64,000 bases of DNA from Phycisphaeraceae bacterium (lineage in GTDB: Bacteria; Planctomycetota; Phycisphaerae; Phycisphaerales; UBA1924). The stretch lies in NCBI GenBank assembly GCA_019636555.1, contig JAHBXH010000001.1:434001-498000 (forward strand). The letters are read 5' to 3'. Positions 34,576 through 41,928 of the stretch are shown here, one piece after another; positions within the stretch are counted from its first letter, which is position 1; each line of letters starts with the position of its first letter. The position numbers were made by a program, and so were the translations under genes. The notes under the pieces are model-generated. The model did not search any database. It was not told the DNA's origin and saw only the letters and a program-made list of their open reading frames with translations.

Positions 34576-34638
34576 ATTGCGGATTTCGAATCTCAAATCT
34601 CAAATCTCAAATCTCAAATCGCGGATCGCGGATCGCGC
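34576..34638. repeat. Heptamer array (ATCTCAA type)
   Basis: Nine heptamers in register: ATTGCGG, ATTTCGA, four ATCTCAA, two ATCGCGG, ATCGCGC. It starts 14 bases after the uspA stop codon. Unit order resembles the array at 32284. Confidence 0.85.
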
Positions 34639-34649
34639 GGAGCGGGGCT

Positions 34650-35294
34650 CTACTTTGAGAATGCGCGGAGGTCGCTCCAGGCGTACGCGGTTTGGGGGTA
34701 TTGCTTTGTGCCGAGGGTGAGCGGGCTATTGGCGACCGGTGTGCCGCCGAGTGATTTGTAGAAGGCGATGGCGGGCGCGTTGTCGCTGAGCACCCAGAGG
34801 ACGAGCGAGCTGTGGCCGAGGGCGCGGGCGGCGCGGGCGTATTCAGAAAAGAGAGCGCGGCCGATGCCGCTGCGGTGCAGGTCGTGGGCGACGTGGATGC
34901 CGAAGAGTTCGAAGGGGTAGCGCGTGACGACTTCGGGCGGGACTGTGTCGCCCGAGGCGGACTTGGCGCGGGTGGGGCCGCCGCGGACCATGCCGAGGAT
35001 CGGGTTGGTGCGTGCGGGCGTTTCGCGAATGGTGGTTTCGCGACGGGGGGTTTCGCGGGGGTGTTCGCGCGGCAGGAGTTCGGCGACGAAGAAGGGCATG
35101 CCGGGCGCGGCGTGATTGCCGGCGGCGTCGAAATGCTTGGCGTGGTAACCGGCGATTCCTTCGGGCGTGAGCTGCGCGAGGAAGGCGTCGTCGAGAAGTC
35201 CCTTGTACGCGTGCATCCAGCAGGCGTGCTGCATCGCGCCGACGCCGGGCATGTCGGCGGGGATTGCGGGGCGGATGTGGAAGGACGTGGGCAC
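34650..35294 (-). CDS. GNAT N-acetyltransferase
   Basis: A 214-residue acetyltransferase. The GNAT core is split by a charged insertion: N-terminal FHIRPAIPADMPGVGAMQHA and MHAYKGLLDD, then a low-complexity stretch with repeated RET/RRET triplets, then the acetyl-CoA site FGIHVAHDLHRSGIGRALFS and ALGHSSLVLWVLSDNAPAIA. The C-terminus YKSLGGTPVANSPLTLG is typical. GTG at 35294 is used because codons further upstream belong to an intergenic repeat copy. The substrate is unknown. It converges on uspA and a heptamer array. Confidence 0.82.
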   Translation of the reverse strand: MPTSFHIRPAIPADMPGVGAMQHACWMHAYKGLLDDAFLAQLTPEGIAGYHAKHFDAAGNHAAPGMPFFVAELLPREHPRETPRRETTIRETPARTNPILGMVRGGPTRAKSASGDTVPPEVVTRYPFELFGIHVAHDLHRSGIGRALFSEYARAARALGHSSLVLWVLSDNAPAIAFYKSLGGTPVANSPLTLGTKQYPQTAYAWSDLRAFSK

Positions 35295-35362
35295 GGGTTC
35301 AGAATAGCGCAGTGGAAACTCTATTGAAGATTTCGGTGCTTTTGAGCTGCCGCGAGCCGCTT

Positions 35363-35428
35363 GCCCCTCCGTCATCGCTCCGCGAAGCCTTCGCGATGAC
35401 ACCTCCGGGCAACGGGCGAGGACTCCGA
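35363..35428. repeat. Double-hairpin intergenic repeat, copy 3
   Basis: The stem GTCATCGC (35371-35378) / GCGATGAC (35393-35400) and the flanks CCCTCC and ACACCTCC...GAGGACT match the copies near 27.6 kb, in the same orientation. The second hairpin here is CGGGCAACGGGCGAGG, partly decayed. Confidence 0.65.
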
Positions 35429-35515
35429 TGAGAGAGAGCGGGTTCAGGTGCAATTCGCCGTTGTGGATGCGAACACCGGCCGCGGCGTATTTCGTAGGCT
35501 GGAGGCGTGGCCGGG

Positions 35516-35677
35516 ATGCTTTTCATGATCGCGGGTTGGGCGTTGCTTATCGGTGGCGCGTTTGTAGCGTGGCGCTTTGGATCACGCGCGTCGGGAATGG
35601 CTATTGCCGCATGTAGAAATGCACCGCGGTGTGGCGGTAGATGTGGGTTTCAGGGCCTTTCAAGCCGGGGATCTTGA
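35516..35677 (+). CDS. Possible small single-span membrane protein
   Basis: A 53-codon frame starting ATG at 35516, with GGAGG at 35501-35505, a good Shine-Dalgarno at 10 bases. The N-terminus MLFMIAGWALLIGGAFVAW is a clear transmembrane helix, followed by R-x-G-S-R and a Cys/Arg-rich tail. Its last 77 bases overlap the 3' end of rsmD on the other strand, so the tail sequence is partly constrained by that gene. No homologue was recognised. Confidence 0.4.
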   Translation: MLFMIAGWALLIGGAFVAWRFGSRASGMAIAACRNAPRCGGRCGFQGLSSRGS

Positions 35678-36518
35678 GTTCGGCGTGTTTGCGTGGAGTT
35701 TTCGGCGTGGCGGCGGGCGACTCGGAGAGTTCGCTTTCCTCGGTCATTGGCTCGGTCATGCCCTGGGCCATCGCTTGGGCATCGAGCGGATCGATTTCTT
35801 CCCATTCGTCGCCGAATGGGTCTTCGTCCTGCGCGGAGCCGGAGAGGAGCGTGCCGCGGGAGGGGTTGCGGCTTGATTTGTTGTTGGCGGAATTGTCCAC
35901 GCGCGGGGAGCGGCGCGAATCGATGCGGTCTTCATCCTGCCAGTCGGACTTGTTCCAGCGGTCTTTGTCTTCTTTTTTCCATTTTCCCTTTGGCTTGTGC
36001 GCGGGCTGCGAAGCCTCGGGCTCCTGCTCGGTTTCGAAGAAGGGCCAGGGCGTGCGCACGATGATGAAGCCGTCGGGCGTGAGGTTTTTGGCGAGTTCCT
36101 GCATCGCGCTCGTGATGCGGCGCCAGCCGAGCGGGTCTTCGGCGAGCGGGTAGGGAGGATCGAGAAAGATCACGCGGGCCTCGCGCGGGCAGCGCGAGAT
36201 CGCGCCCATGCCCAGGACATCGCTCTGGACGAGGCCGACGCGATCGCCGACGTTGAGCATGTCGATGTTCTGCTTGAGGACGCGGGCGATCTGGCGGTTT
36301 TGCTCGACGAAGACGACGTGCTTTGCACCGCGCGAGAGCGCTTCGAGGCCGATCGCGCCGGTGCCGGCGAAGCCGTCGAAGATTTCGCTGCCTTCGATGT
36401 GGCCGCGGAGGAGACCGAAGAGCGATTCCTTGACGCGATCGGGGATGGGGCGCGTGACCTCGGCGTCGGGGGGCGTAAAGAGTTTTCGAGAGCGGAACTC
36501 GCCCGCGATGATGCGCAT
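35601..36518 (-). CDS. rsmD: 16S rRNA (guanine966-N2)-methyltransferase RsmD with long insertion
   Basis: A 305-residue homologue of RsmD, which methylates G966 of 16S rRNA with SAM. It starts at MRIIAGEFRSRKLFTPPD, with DRVKESLFGLL, motif I IFDGFAGTGAIGLEALSRGA, and catalytic tetrad VIFLDPPYPL. Normal RsmD is about 185-200 residues. Here about 115 polar, acidic and basic residues (near KGKWKKEDKDRWNKSDWQDE) sit before the last strand, THIYRHTAVHFYMRQ. The insertion looks disordered; its role is unknown. ATG at 36518 matches the usual start. Confidence 0.9.
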   Translation of the reverse strand: MRIIAGEFRSRKLFTPPDAEVTRPIPDRVKESLFGLLRGHIEGSEIFDGFAGTGAIGLEALSRGAKHVVFVEQNRQIARVLKQNIDMLNVGDRVGLVQSDVLGMGAISRCPREARVIFLDPPYPLAEDPLGWRRITSAMQELAKNLTPDGFIIVRTPWPFFETEQEPEASQPAHKPKGKWKKEDKDRWNKSDWQDEDRIDSRRSPRVDNSANNKSSRNPSRGTLLSGSAQDEDPFGDEWEEIDPLDAQAMAQGMTEPMTEESELSESPAATPKTPRKHAELKIPGLKGPETHIYRHTAVHFYMRQ

Positions 36519-36836
36519 GGGGAAGGGTATCAAATGGCGAAATAACCAAAGGGCCAAAGCGCCAAAATTCTCGCGCGGACGTTCTGGATCGATTTGGCCA
36601 TTTGGCGATTTGAAACTTTGGCCATTTCTGCGCGCGCCGACGCGAGGCAGGTTGAACCTGCTCTCGGCTAGCGCCCCGGGGCGGAAACCAAACGGGGCAC
36701 TCGTCGGCGCCTCTCTCCATGCTCGTGCGGGCTGTGCGGCTCTTTCGAACCGGCACGCCCGTGAATGGACGGTGGCGACGCTGGTGTGGCGTTGAAGATC
36801 GAGTCCGGCGGCACTCTCGCGCCGGCTCGTGAAAAA
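36519..36836. other. Intergenic region with facing octamer arrays
   Basis: A 318-base gap between rsmD and the next gene. The left third holds the octamer arrays at 36532-36631. The rest (36632-36836) has no recognised gene, hairpin or promoter. Confidence 0.65.
36532..36631. repeat. Two octamer arrays in inverted arrangement
   Basis: Left half in register: AAATGGCG, AAATAACC, AAAGGGCC, AAAGCGCC, AAAATTCT (36532-36571). Right half: ATTTGGCC, ATTTGGCG, ATTTGAAA, CTTTGGCC, ATTTCTGC (36592-36631). The right units are close to reverse complements of the left ones, so the two halves can fold on each other around a 20-base centre. Confidence 0.65.
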
Positions 36837-37478
36837 CTACTTCGCAAGTGTGTCGATCGAGTAGGACATGAACGGCGGACGCTCGAGACCGGTGACCACG
36901 CGCCAGAAGGGTTCGCCGAATTCATCGGCGAGCCATGAGCGGAAGGGGCCGTTCTCGTGTTTGGAGAGTTCGTGGAGTGACGGTCCGCCGACGAAGACGG
37001 AGCGGTGGATGAGCAGCAGGTCGTCGGAGACGTATTCGGCTTCGGCCGCGACGCCGCAGAGCGCATCGACAAGTTTGGCGAAGAGTTCGGGCTGGAGTGT
37101 GAAGAGCAGATCGGCGTCGTGCCAGATGTAGTAGCGGAACTTGGTGGCGGGCTTGCCGCGGACGATCATGCGGTTGCGGAGGAGCGCGGCGATGCCGCCG
37201 GGTCCGTCGATGCGACGATCGAGGAGCGGGCCGGGGACGGCGCGTTCGAGTTGATAGCAGAAGGATTCGAGATCGGTGATGAAGCGTCCGTAGAAGGGAC
37301 AAACTTCGGTGTCGCGCTGCATTCCGAGGAACTGGCCGAGACTTGTTGCGAACTGGAGGCGCCGGCCGGGGAAATCGGATGACGCGACGAGATGGTGTTC
37401 TTCCAGGTGCTGAGTCACCTCGGGCTGCCAGTCGGCGACCAGCAAGGGTGAATCGGGTTGTCTGGAAAGAGCGCTCAT
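36837..37478 (-). CDS. Hypothetical protein
   Basis: A 213-residue soluble protein starting MSALSRQPDSPLLVADWQPE. It has RRLQFATSLGQFLGMQRDTE, FYGRFITDLESFCYQLERAV, FRYYIWHDADLLFTLQPELF and EYVSDDLLLIHRSVFVGG. It reads as mixed alpha/beta with no signal peptide; no family or catalytic motif was recognised. ATG at 37478 is preferred since residues encoded upstream are of unlike composition. It is monocistronic, bordered by two intergenic gaps over 300 bases. Confidence 0.72.
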   Translation of the reverse strand: MSALSRQPDSPLLVADWQPEVTQHLEEHHLVASSDFPGRRLQFATSLGQFLGMQRDTEVCPFYGRFITDLESFCYQLERAVPGPLLDRRIDGPGGIAALLRNRMIVRGKPATKFRYYIWHDADLLFTLQPELFAKLVDALCGVAAEAEYVSDDLLLIHRSVFVGGPSLHELSKHENGPFRSWLADEFGEPFWRVVTGLERPPFMSYSIDTLAK

Positions 37479-37923
37479 CTTGACTGATCGCACAGACGGC
37501 ACGAATCGGACGAAGGGTTCGGAAAGGACGACGCGAGGCAGAATTGCGGGCGCACACCAAACGGCCGGAAAAACCCGGCGGCGGGACGGATCGACATCAC
37601 CCCCCATGAACCGGGGTGCGAACAAAGCCACAACTGTGGCGAACCCGTCGCTATTTGCGCGCAACGGGGACGCTAAAGCCGCGGCCTCTGACCACCAGTA
37701 ATGTGCATCACAATCAGGGGATAGGCCAGCGGACCAGAGGGTTTGTGCCGCGAAAGTTGCGCAAACGGATTATTCGGAATCATCGGAAGGACCGGATAAG
37801 GCAAACTACCGGCTTGCAAGGTCTTTAATGCGCGGGTGCATGAGAACGGGAAGCTCGGCGTTTTTACCCTCCGGAAAGAGGGATTAGGATATTGGGTCCG
37901 AGCCCGTCGGACGGAGGCGCGTC
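37479..37923. other. Intergenic region upstream of LuxR-type gene
   Basis: A 445-base gap. It contains two small hairpins near its right end: CCCTC-cggaaa-GAGGG (37867-37882) and GTCCGA-gcccg-TCGGAC (37896-37912). The second abuts the GGAGG ribosome binding site (37913-37917) of the LuxR-type gene and could influence its translation. No gene or clear promoter was seen in the rest. Confidence 0.55.
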
Positions 37924-38742
37924 GTGAGCGACATAACAGTGACCCCGGAACGAATGATCGAAGCTATCGAGCGGATCGGAAGGCTTCCCGCCATCCCGAC
38001 CCATGACTGGTGCGATCAGGCCGCGATAGCGACGGGCGGAGCGCTGCTGCCCGCGGGGGCCTCGGGCGTACTGGCGATCGGTGTTGGAACACTGCACAAC
38101 GACACGATCGAGCGGATCGAAGCTGTCGGCGCGTGCGCGAGCGCGGCGGCCGAGAGCCGGATCCATGAGATTCGTGAGACACTCCGGGGAATCGGCGCTC
38201 TGCCGGCGGCGGTGCGTGTCGGAGCGGGCGAATCCAAGCTCGCGCTGCTTCCCACATCGGATCTGCGCAAGTCGACGGCGTGGGCGTCGTCGGCGGCGGG
38301 AAGGTTTTTTCTTTCGCGCGGCATGACGGCGGTTCTGATCGGAGCGGGATTGATCGCGGATGCGGACCCGACGAGGGTGCTGTGGGTGCTGGGCGCGGTC
38401 GATGACGGCGTGCCGTTTGTCGGCGACGTGATGTTTGTGACGGTGATTCTGTTGGCGCTGCTGAGGCGAGCGCGGCTGGCGCTTTCGAGCGCCGGGCACG
38501 AGAGCTCGGATTGGATCAGCCCGCGCGAGCAGGAAATTCTGAATCAACTGGTGCTCGGAAAGAGCGTGCGTCAGATCGCGGAAGAAACGGGCCGGAGCGC
38601 GCACACGATCCACGATCACGTGAAGAACCTGCACCGGAAACTGAACGCGACGAGCCGCGGCGAACTCATCGCGCGGGCGCTCGGGCATGTTTCGCAGGGC
38701 GCACGGATCCGCGAGTCGAGCCGCAAGATCAAGCAGGCATGA
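37924..38742 (+). CDS. LuxR-type HTH transcriptional regulator
   Basis: A 272-residue regulator. The C-terminal LuxR/GerE helix-turn-helix (about residues 197-257) reads ISPREQEILNQLVLGKSVRQ, then IAEETGRSAHTIHDHVKNLH and RKLNATSRGELIARA, a complete match. The N-terminal 190 residues are not a receiver domain: they lack the Asp and Lys pattern. They may form a GAF-like or other sensor region, with hydrophobic segments FFLSRGMTAVLIGAGLI and FVGDVMFVTVILLALL. The start is GTG at 37924 with GGAGG 6 bases upstream. No sensor kinase is adjacent, so the signal is unknown. The gene converges on a lipoprotein gene. Confidence 0.82.
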   Translation: MSDITVTPERMIEAIERIGRLPAIPTHDWCDQAAIATGGALLPAGASGVLAIGVGTLHNDTIERIEAVGACASAAAESRIHEIRETLRGIGALPAAVRVGAGESKLALLPTSDLRKSTAWASSAAGRFFLSRGMTAVLIGAGLIADADPTRVLWVLGAVDDGVPFVGDVMFVTVILLALLRRARLALSSAGHESSDWISPREQEILNQLVLGKSVRQIAEETGRSAHTIHDHVKNLHRKLNATSRGELIARALGHVSQGARIRESSRKIKQA

Positions 38743-38745
38743 AGC

Positions 38746-39393
38746 TCAGGGGTTTGGCGGCATCGGCTCTTCCGCGCCGGCGGGCTTGGTATTCGCGCGC
38801 TTGGCGATGAGTTTGCGGATGTCGGCCGCGATGCGCCCCGCGAGGTAGGGATCGTCGGAAATATCGACCTGCACCCGTGAGGGGACGCCGGGCTGCGAAT
38901 CTTCCGTCAACGAGGAGAGATAGGTCGATCGGGTGTTGGGGCGCCAGCCGAACTGATACGTCCGCTCGATGACTACTTTGACGTGCGCGTTGGTCTCTTG
39001 CGGTTTCTCGACAAAGTCGGCGGTCGCTTCTCGGGCTTGGTCGGTGCGGAGTTCGGCTTCGGGCGCGTCGGTCGGCGTGAACACGACTTCGACCCGGCGC
39101 TGCTGGTTGTGGATCGTGTCTTCCCACGCTTGACTCATGGTGGTTTCCCGTCCGGTCCAAGGCGTCAGGAAACCGGCGCTCGCGCTTGTGCGGGTGGTCA
39201 GGACTCCCGCGCGGGCATCGATGCGATCGAGGGGAAACCGGTAGGAGTGGAGCACGTCCCGAGCGGCGGTGAACGCTTCGTTGTATTCGGATGCCTGCAC
39301 GCGGATGTCGGACGGCTGCGCGGTGCATCCGACCAGCAGCGCGGCGCCGGGGATCAGTAAAAGCGAGAATGAAACGTTCCCGAAACGCATCAT
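38746..39393 (-). CDS. Predicted lipoprotein, unknown function
   Basis: A 215-residue protein with a lipoprotein signal peptide: MMRFGNVSFSLLLIPGAALL followed by the lipobox LVGC (Cys23). The mature part has SEYNEAFTAARDVLHSYRFP and LDRIDARAGVLTTR, typical of periplasmic alpha/beta lipoproteins, and VKVVIERTYQFGWRP. The C-terminus ends in a Lys/Pro-rich tail. No enzyme motif was recognised. It probably sits in the outer or inner membrane leaflet facing the periplasm. Confidence 0.75.
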   Translation of the reverse strand: MMRFGNVSFSLLLIPGAALLVGCTAQPSDIRVQASEYNEAFTAARDVLHSYRFPLDRIDARAGVLTTRTSASAGFLTPWTGRETTMSQAWEDTIHNQQRRVEVVFTPTDAPEAELRTDQAREATADFVEKPQETNAHVKVVIERTYQFGWRPNTRSTYLSSLTEDSQPGVPSRVQVDISDDPYLAGRIAADIRKLIAKRANTKPAGAEEPMPPNP

Positions 39394-39540
39394 GCGGAGA
39401 ATAGCAGGCGGTGCAGGTCCTGATGGACTTGACGAAACCTATGCGCGTTGTCACCATCGGTCATCCGGACGATGTCACTTGCACCGTGAGTTCACGGGCG
39501 ACCGGATAGCTGGCGGTCGCCGTGCCGCCCGGGAGGCTTC

Positions 39541-40869
39541 ATGTTCGATCTGCTCGCCGGGGGAGTCTTGCTCGCGCTCGCCGATCCGCCGGCTGCGGAC
39601 GGAGTGGTGCGTGCCGCGGCGCCGGTCGTTCAGGCGGCGCCGGAAATCGATTCGGGCAGCACGGCTTGGATGCTGATGTCGTCGGCGATGGTGCTGTTGA
39701 TGGTGCCGGGTCTGGCGCTTTTCTACGGCGGCATGGTGCGCCGGAAGAATGTGCTGACGACGATGCTGCATTCGTTTGTGGCGATGGCGATCATCGGGCT
39801 TCAGTGGGTGCTGATCGGTTATTGCCTCGCGTTTGGAAAGTCGATCGGCGGGTTCATCGGATGGAGCCCGGAGTACATCGCCCTTAATGGGATCTCGCCG
39901 GGCGCGCTCTACGGTGACAAGCACGTGCCCGAACTGGTTTTTGCGATGTTCCAGGGCAAGTTTGCGATCATCACGCCGGCGCTGATTGCCGGCGCTGTGG
40001 CGGAGCGGATGAGTTTTCGCGCATACATCCTGTTCATCATCCTCTGGTCCACTTTTGTGTATTGCCCTTTGGCGCACTGGGTCTGGGCGAGCGGCGGCTG
40101 GCTCTATGAGAAGGGCGTGCTCGACTTTGCGGGAGGAACGGTGGTGCACATCGCGTCGGGCGTTTCGGCGCTGGCGCTGGTTTTTCTGGTCGGAAATCGG
40201 CGCGACTATCCGGATGGCGCGATCATGCCCAATAGCCTGGTGCTGACGCTGACAGGCGCGGGGTTGCTCTGGTTCGGCTGGTTCGGATTCAACGCCGGCA
40301 GCGCGGTGGCGGTCGAAAGCCCGGTCGCGGGAACGACGGCGGTGCTCGCGTTCACGACGACGCAGACCGCAGCGGCGGCGGCGGCGCTTGTCTGGATGCT
40401 TCTCGAATGGCGCCACACGGGCAAACCGACCAGCCTGGGGGTTGCGTCGGGGATCGTGGCGGGGCTTGTCGCGATCACGCCGGCGGCGGGACATGTGACG
40501 CCGATGTGGGCGATCGTGATCGGCGCCGGCGGCTCGGTCTTTTGTTACTTCGCCGTCCAGCTCAAGGCCCGACATCGAAGGGACGATTCACTGGACGCGT
40601 TCGGTGTGCACGGTATCGGCGGCATGTGGGGGGCGATCGCGACCGGCATCTTCTGCTTTACTCCGGTGGCCGGCCTTGTGAACGGCGGTGGATTCGGGCA
40701 GGTGGGGCTGCAGCTGCTCGGGGTCGTCGTGACGATCGTCTTTGCTTGCGTCATGACACTGATCATCGGTTCTATCGTGAAGGCTCTGGTCGGGCTCCGT
40801 GTGACCGACGCGCAGGAGCGCGACGGTCTTGATATCACCATCCACGGCGAGCGGGGGTATCACCTGTGA
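39541..40869 (+). CDS. amtB: Ammonium transporter AmtB
   Basis: A 442-residue membrane protein for ammonium uptake. After an N-terminal segment (probable cleaved signal, MFDLLAGGVLLALADPPAAD) come about 11 transmembrane helices. Amt hallmarks are AWMLMSSAMVLLMVPGLALF with GGMVRRKNVL, FAGGTVVHIASGVSALALVF, which carries the first pore histidine region, NSLVLTLTGAGLLWFGWFGF, and VHGIGGMWGAIATG with the second pore histidine. The Shine-Dalgarno GGGAGG lies 5 bases before ATG. The stop overlaps the start of a PII gene, as in classic amtB-glnK operons; the PII protein would gate the channel. Confidence 0.95.
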   Translation: MFDLLAGGVLLALADPPAADGVVRAAAPVVQAAPEIDSGSTAWMLMSSAMVLLMVPGLALFYGGMVRRKNVLTTMLHSFVAMAIIGLQWVLIGYCLAFGKSIGGFIGWSPEYIALNGISPGALYGDKHVPELVFAMFQGKFAIITPALIAGAVAERMSFRAYILFIILWSTFVYCPLAHWVWASGGWLYEKGVLDFAGGTVVHIASGVSALALVFLVGNRRDYPDGAIMPNSLVLTLTGAGLLWFGWFGFNAGSAVAVESPVAGTTAVLAFTTTQTAAAAAALVWMLLEWRHTGKPTSLGVASGIVAGLVAITPAAGHVTPMWAIVIGAGGSVFCYFAVQLKARHRRDDSLDAFGVHGIGGMWGAIATGIFCFTPVAGLVNGGGFGQVGLQLLGVVVTIVFACVMTLIIGSIVKALVGLRVTDAQERDGLDITIHGERGYHL

Positions 40870-41225
40870 AACTCATCATCGCGATCATCAGGCCCGAGCG
40901 CGTGCAAGCAGTGCAGGACGCGCTGCAAAAGACCCTGGATGAAGGCGACAACTACCGGCTCACGGTCGCCTCGGTCGACGGCCACGGGCGCGCCGTGGGA
41001 GAAATCGAGTACTTCCGCGGGCAGCAGGTGCGCACACGCATGGCGCAGAAGGCGCAGATCACCATCGGCGTGAACGATGCGTATGTCGAGCGCGCGATCG
41101 ATGCGATTGTTTCGGCGGCGCGCGGGGCCAACGGCGGAGAGATCGGCGACGGCAAGATCTTTGTGCTGCCGCTCGAGCAGTGCGTGCGGATCCGGACGGG
41201 AGAGCGCGGCGGGAGCGCGATCTGA
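40866..41225 (+). CDS. PII nitrogen regulatory protein lacking the uridylylated Tyr
   Basis: A 119-residue trimeric PII signalling protein. It begins GTG at 40866, overlapping the amtB stop by four bases. Conserved parts are IIAIIRPERVQAVQDAL, the T-loop start GHGRAVGEIEYFRG, and the B/C-loop region EIGDGKIFVLPLEQCVRIRT, which binds ATP and 2-oxoglutarate. Aligning to GlnB, the Tyr46 position is Phe and Tyr51 is Val, so uridylylation by GlnD is not expected. Its likely partner is AmtB. Regulation may rely on nucleotide and 2-oxoglutarate binding alone. Confidence 0.93.
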   Translation: MKLIIAIIRPERVQAVQDALQKTLDEGDNYRLTVASVDGHGRAVGEIEYFRGQQVRTRMAQKAQITIGVNDAYVERAIDAIVSAARGANGGEIGDGKIFVLPLEQCVRIRTGERGGSAI

Positions 41226-41248
41226 TTGGTTTTCGCCCGTCGTGTCGT

Positions 41249-41881
41249 TTAGCGCCCGCCGGGATTCCCCTGAAAGAACTGGATCGCGATCGGTTCGATT
41301 CTGGTCACCTTCCACTCGTCTCCCGTTTTCGCCCACTCGATCGTCCACCATGAGACATGCGGGAAGTTCCCCGCCTCGGGCGTGACGCGAACACGCATCT
41401 GCGTGTGCATGGTGTTCTCGGCACCCGGTGCGATCTGCAGTTCCTGAATTCCCCAGTCTTTGACTCGGTAGGTCTGGCCCAGATCAGACCGGACAGCGGC
41501 AAGGATTCCTTCACGATCAAGCCCGGCAGGAGACTTGAAGTAGTACAACTTTGCCTGCGGGGCGAGCAACTTTGCGAGCCCGTCCGTATCGACACGAGCC
41601 GTTGTGCGGAGCAACTCGCGCATGCCCTCTGCCACGCGCTCGTGATCGGTGACGACGAGCTTCGCAACGAGAAAGAGCAAACCCGCGAGCGCCGCTGCAC
41701 CGGTGAGGATTGCCAAACCCTTGGGAGTGTTTCCGCGGCGTTTGAACCAGAGGCACAGAAAAAAGCCGACCGTGAGCACGGTGGCCATGAAGATCCACGG
41801 TTGTTCGAAGAGAAGGACGCCGAGGCCGAGCGGCTCTGCGAGCGGGGGCGGCGCATCGGGCAATTGCAGGGCGTTTTGCAT
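41249..41881 (-). CDS. Membrane-anchored NTF2/SnoaL-like protein, unknown
   Basis: A 210-residue protein. Two hydrophobic helices near the N-terminus (FMATVLTVGFFLCLWF and LAILTGAAALAGLLFLVAKL) flank a basic loop (KRRGNTPKG). The C-terminal 120 residues resemble an NTF2/SnoaL fold: ERVAEGMRELLRTTARVDTD, LLAPQAKLYYF and VSWWTIEWAKTGDEWKVTRI. No catalytic residues can be assigned. ATG at 41881 is used. It converges on the PII gene (23-base gap) and diverges from the cyclodeaminase-like gene. Confidence 0.75.
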   Translation of the reverse strand: MQNALQLPDAPPPLAEPLGLGVLLFEQPWIFMATVLTVGFFLCLWFKRRGNTPKGLAILTGAAALAGLLFLVAKLVVTDHERVAEGMRELLRTTARVDTDGLAKLLAPQAKLYYFKSPAGLDREGILAAVRSDLGQTYRVKDWGIQELQIAPGAENTMHTQMRVRVTPEAGNFPHVSWWTIEWAKTGDEWKVTRIEPIAIQFFQGNPGGR

Positions 41882-41928
41882 TGGAGTCTGGATCGGCGCG
41901 ACCTCCGCGGCGGGGCGTACGCTCGGAC

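Noticed and set aside
39440..39500. Possible sigma-54 promoter upstream of amtB (TTGC near 39479)
   Set aside because: The distance between the GG and GC elements is 12 bases rather than the required 10, and the flanking bases do not match.
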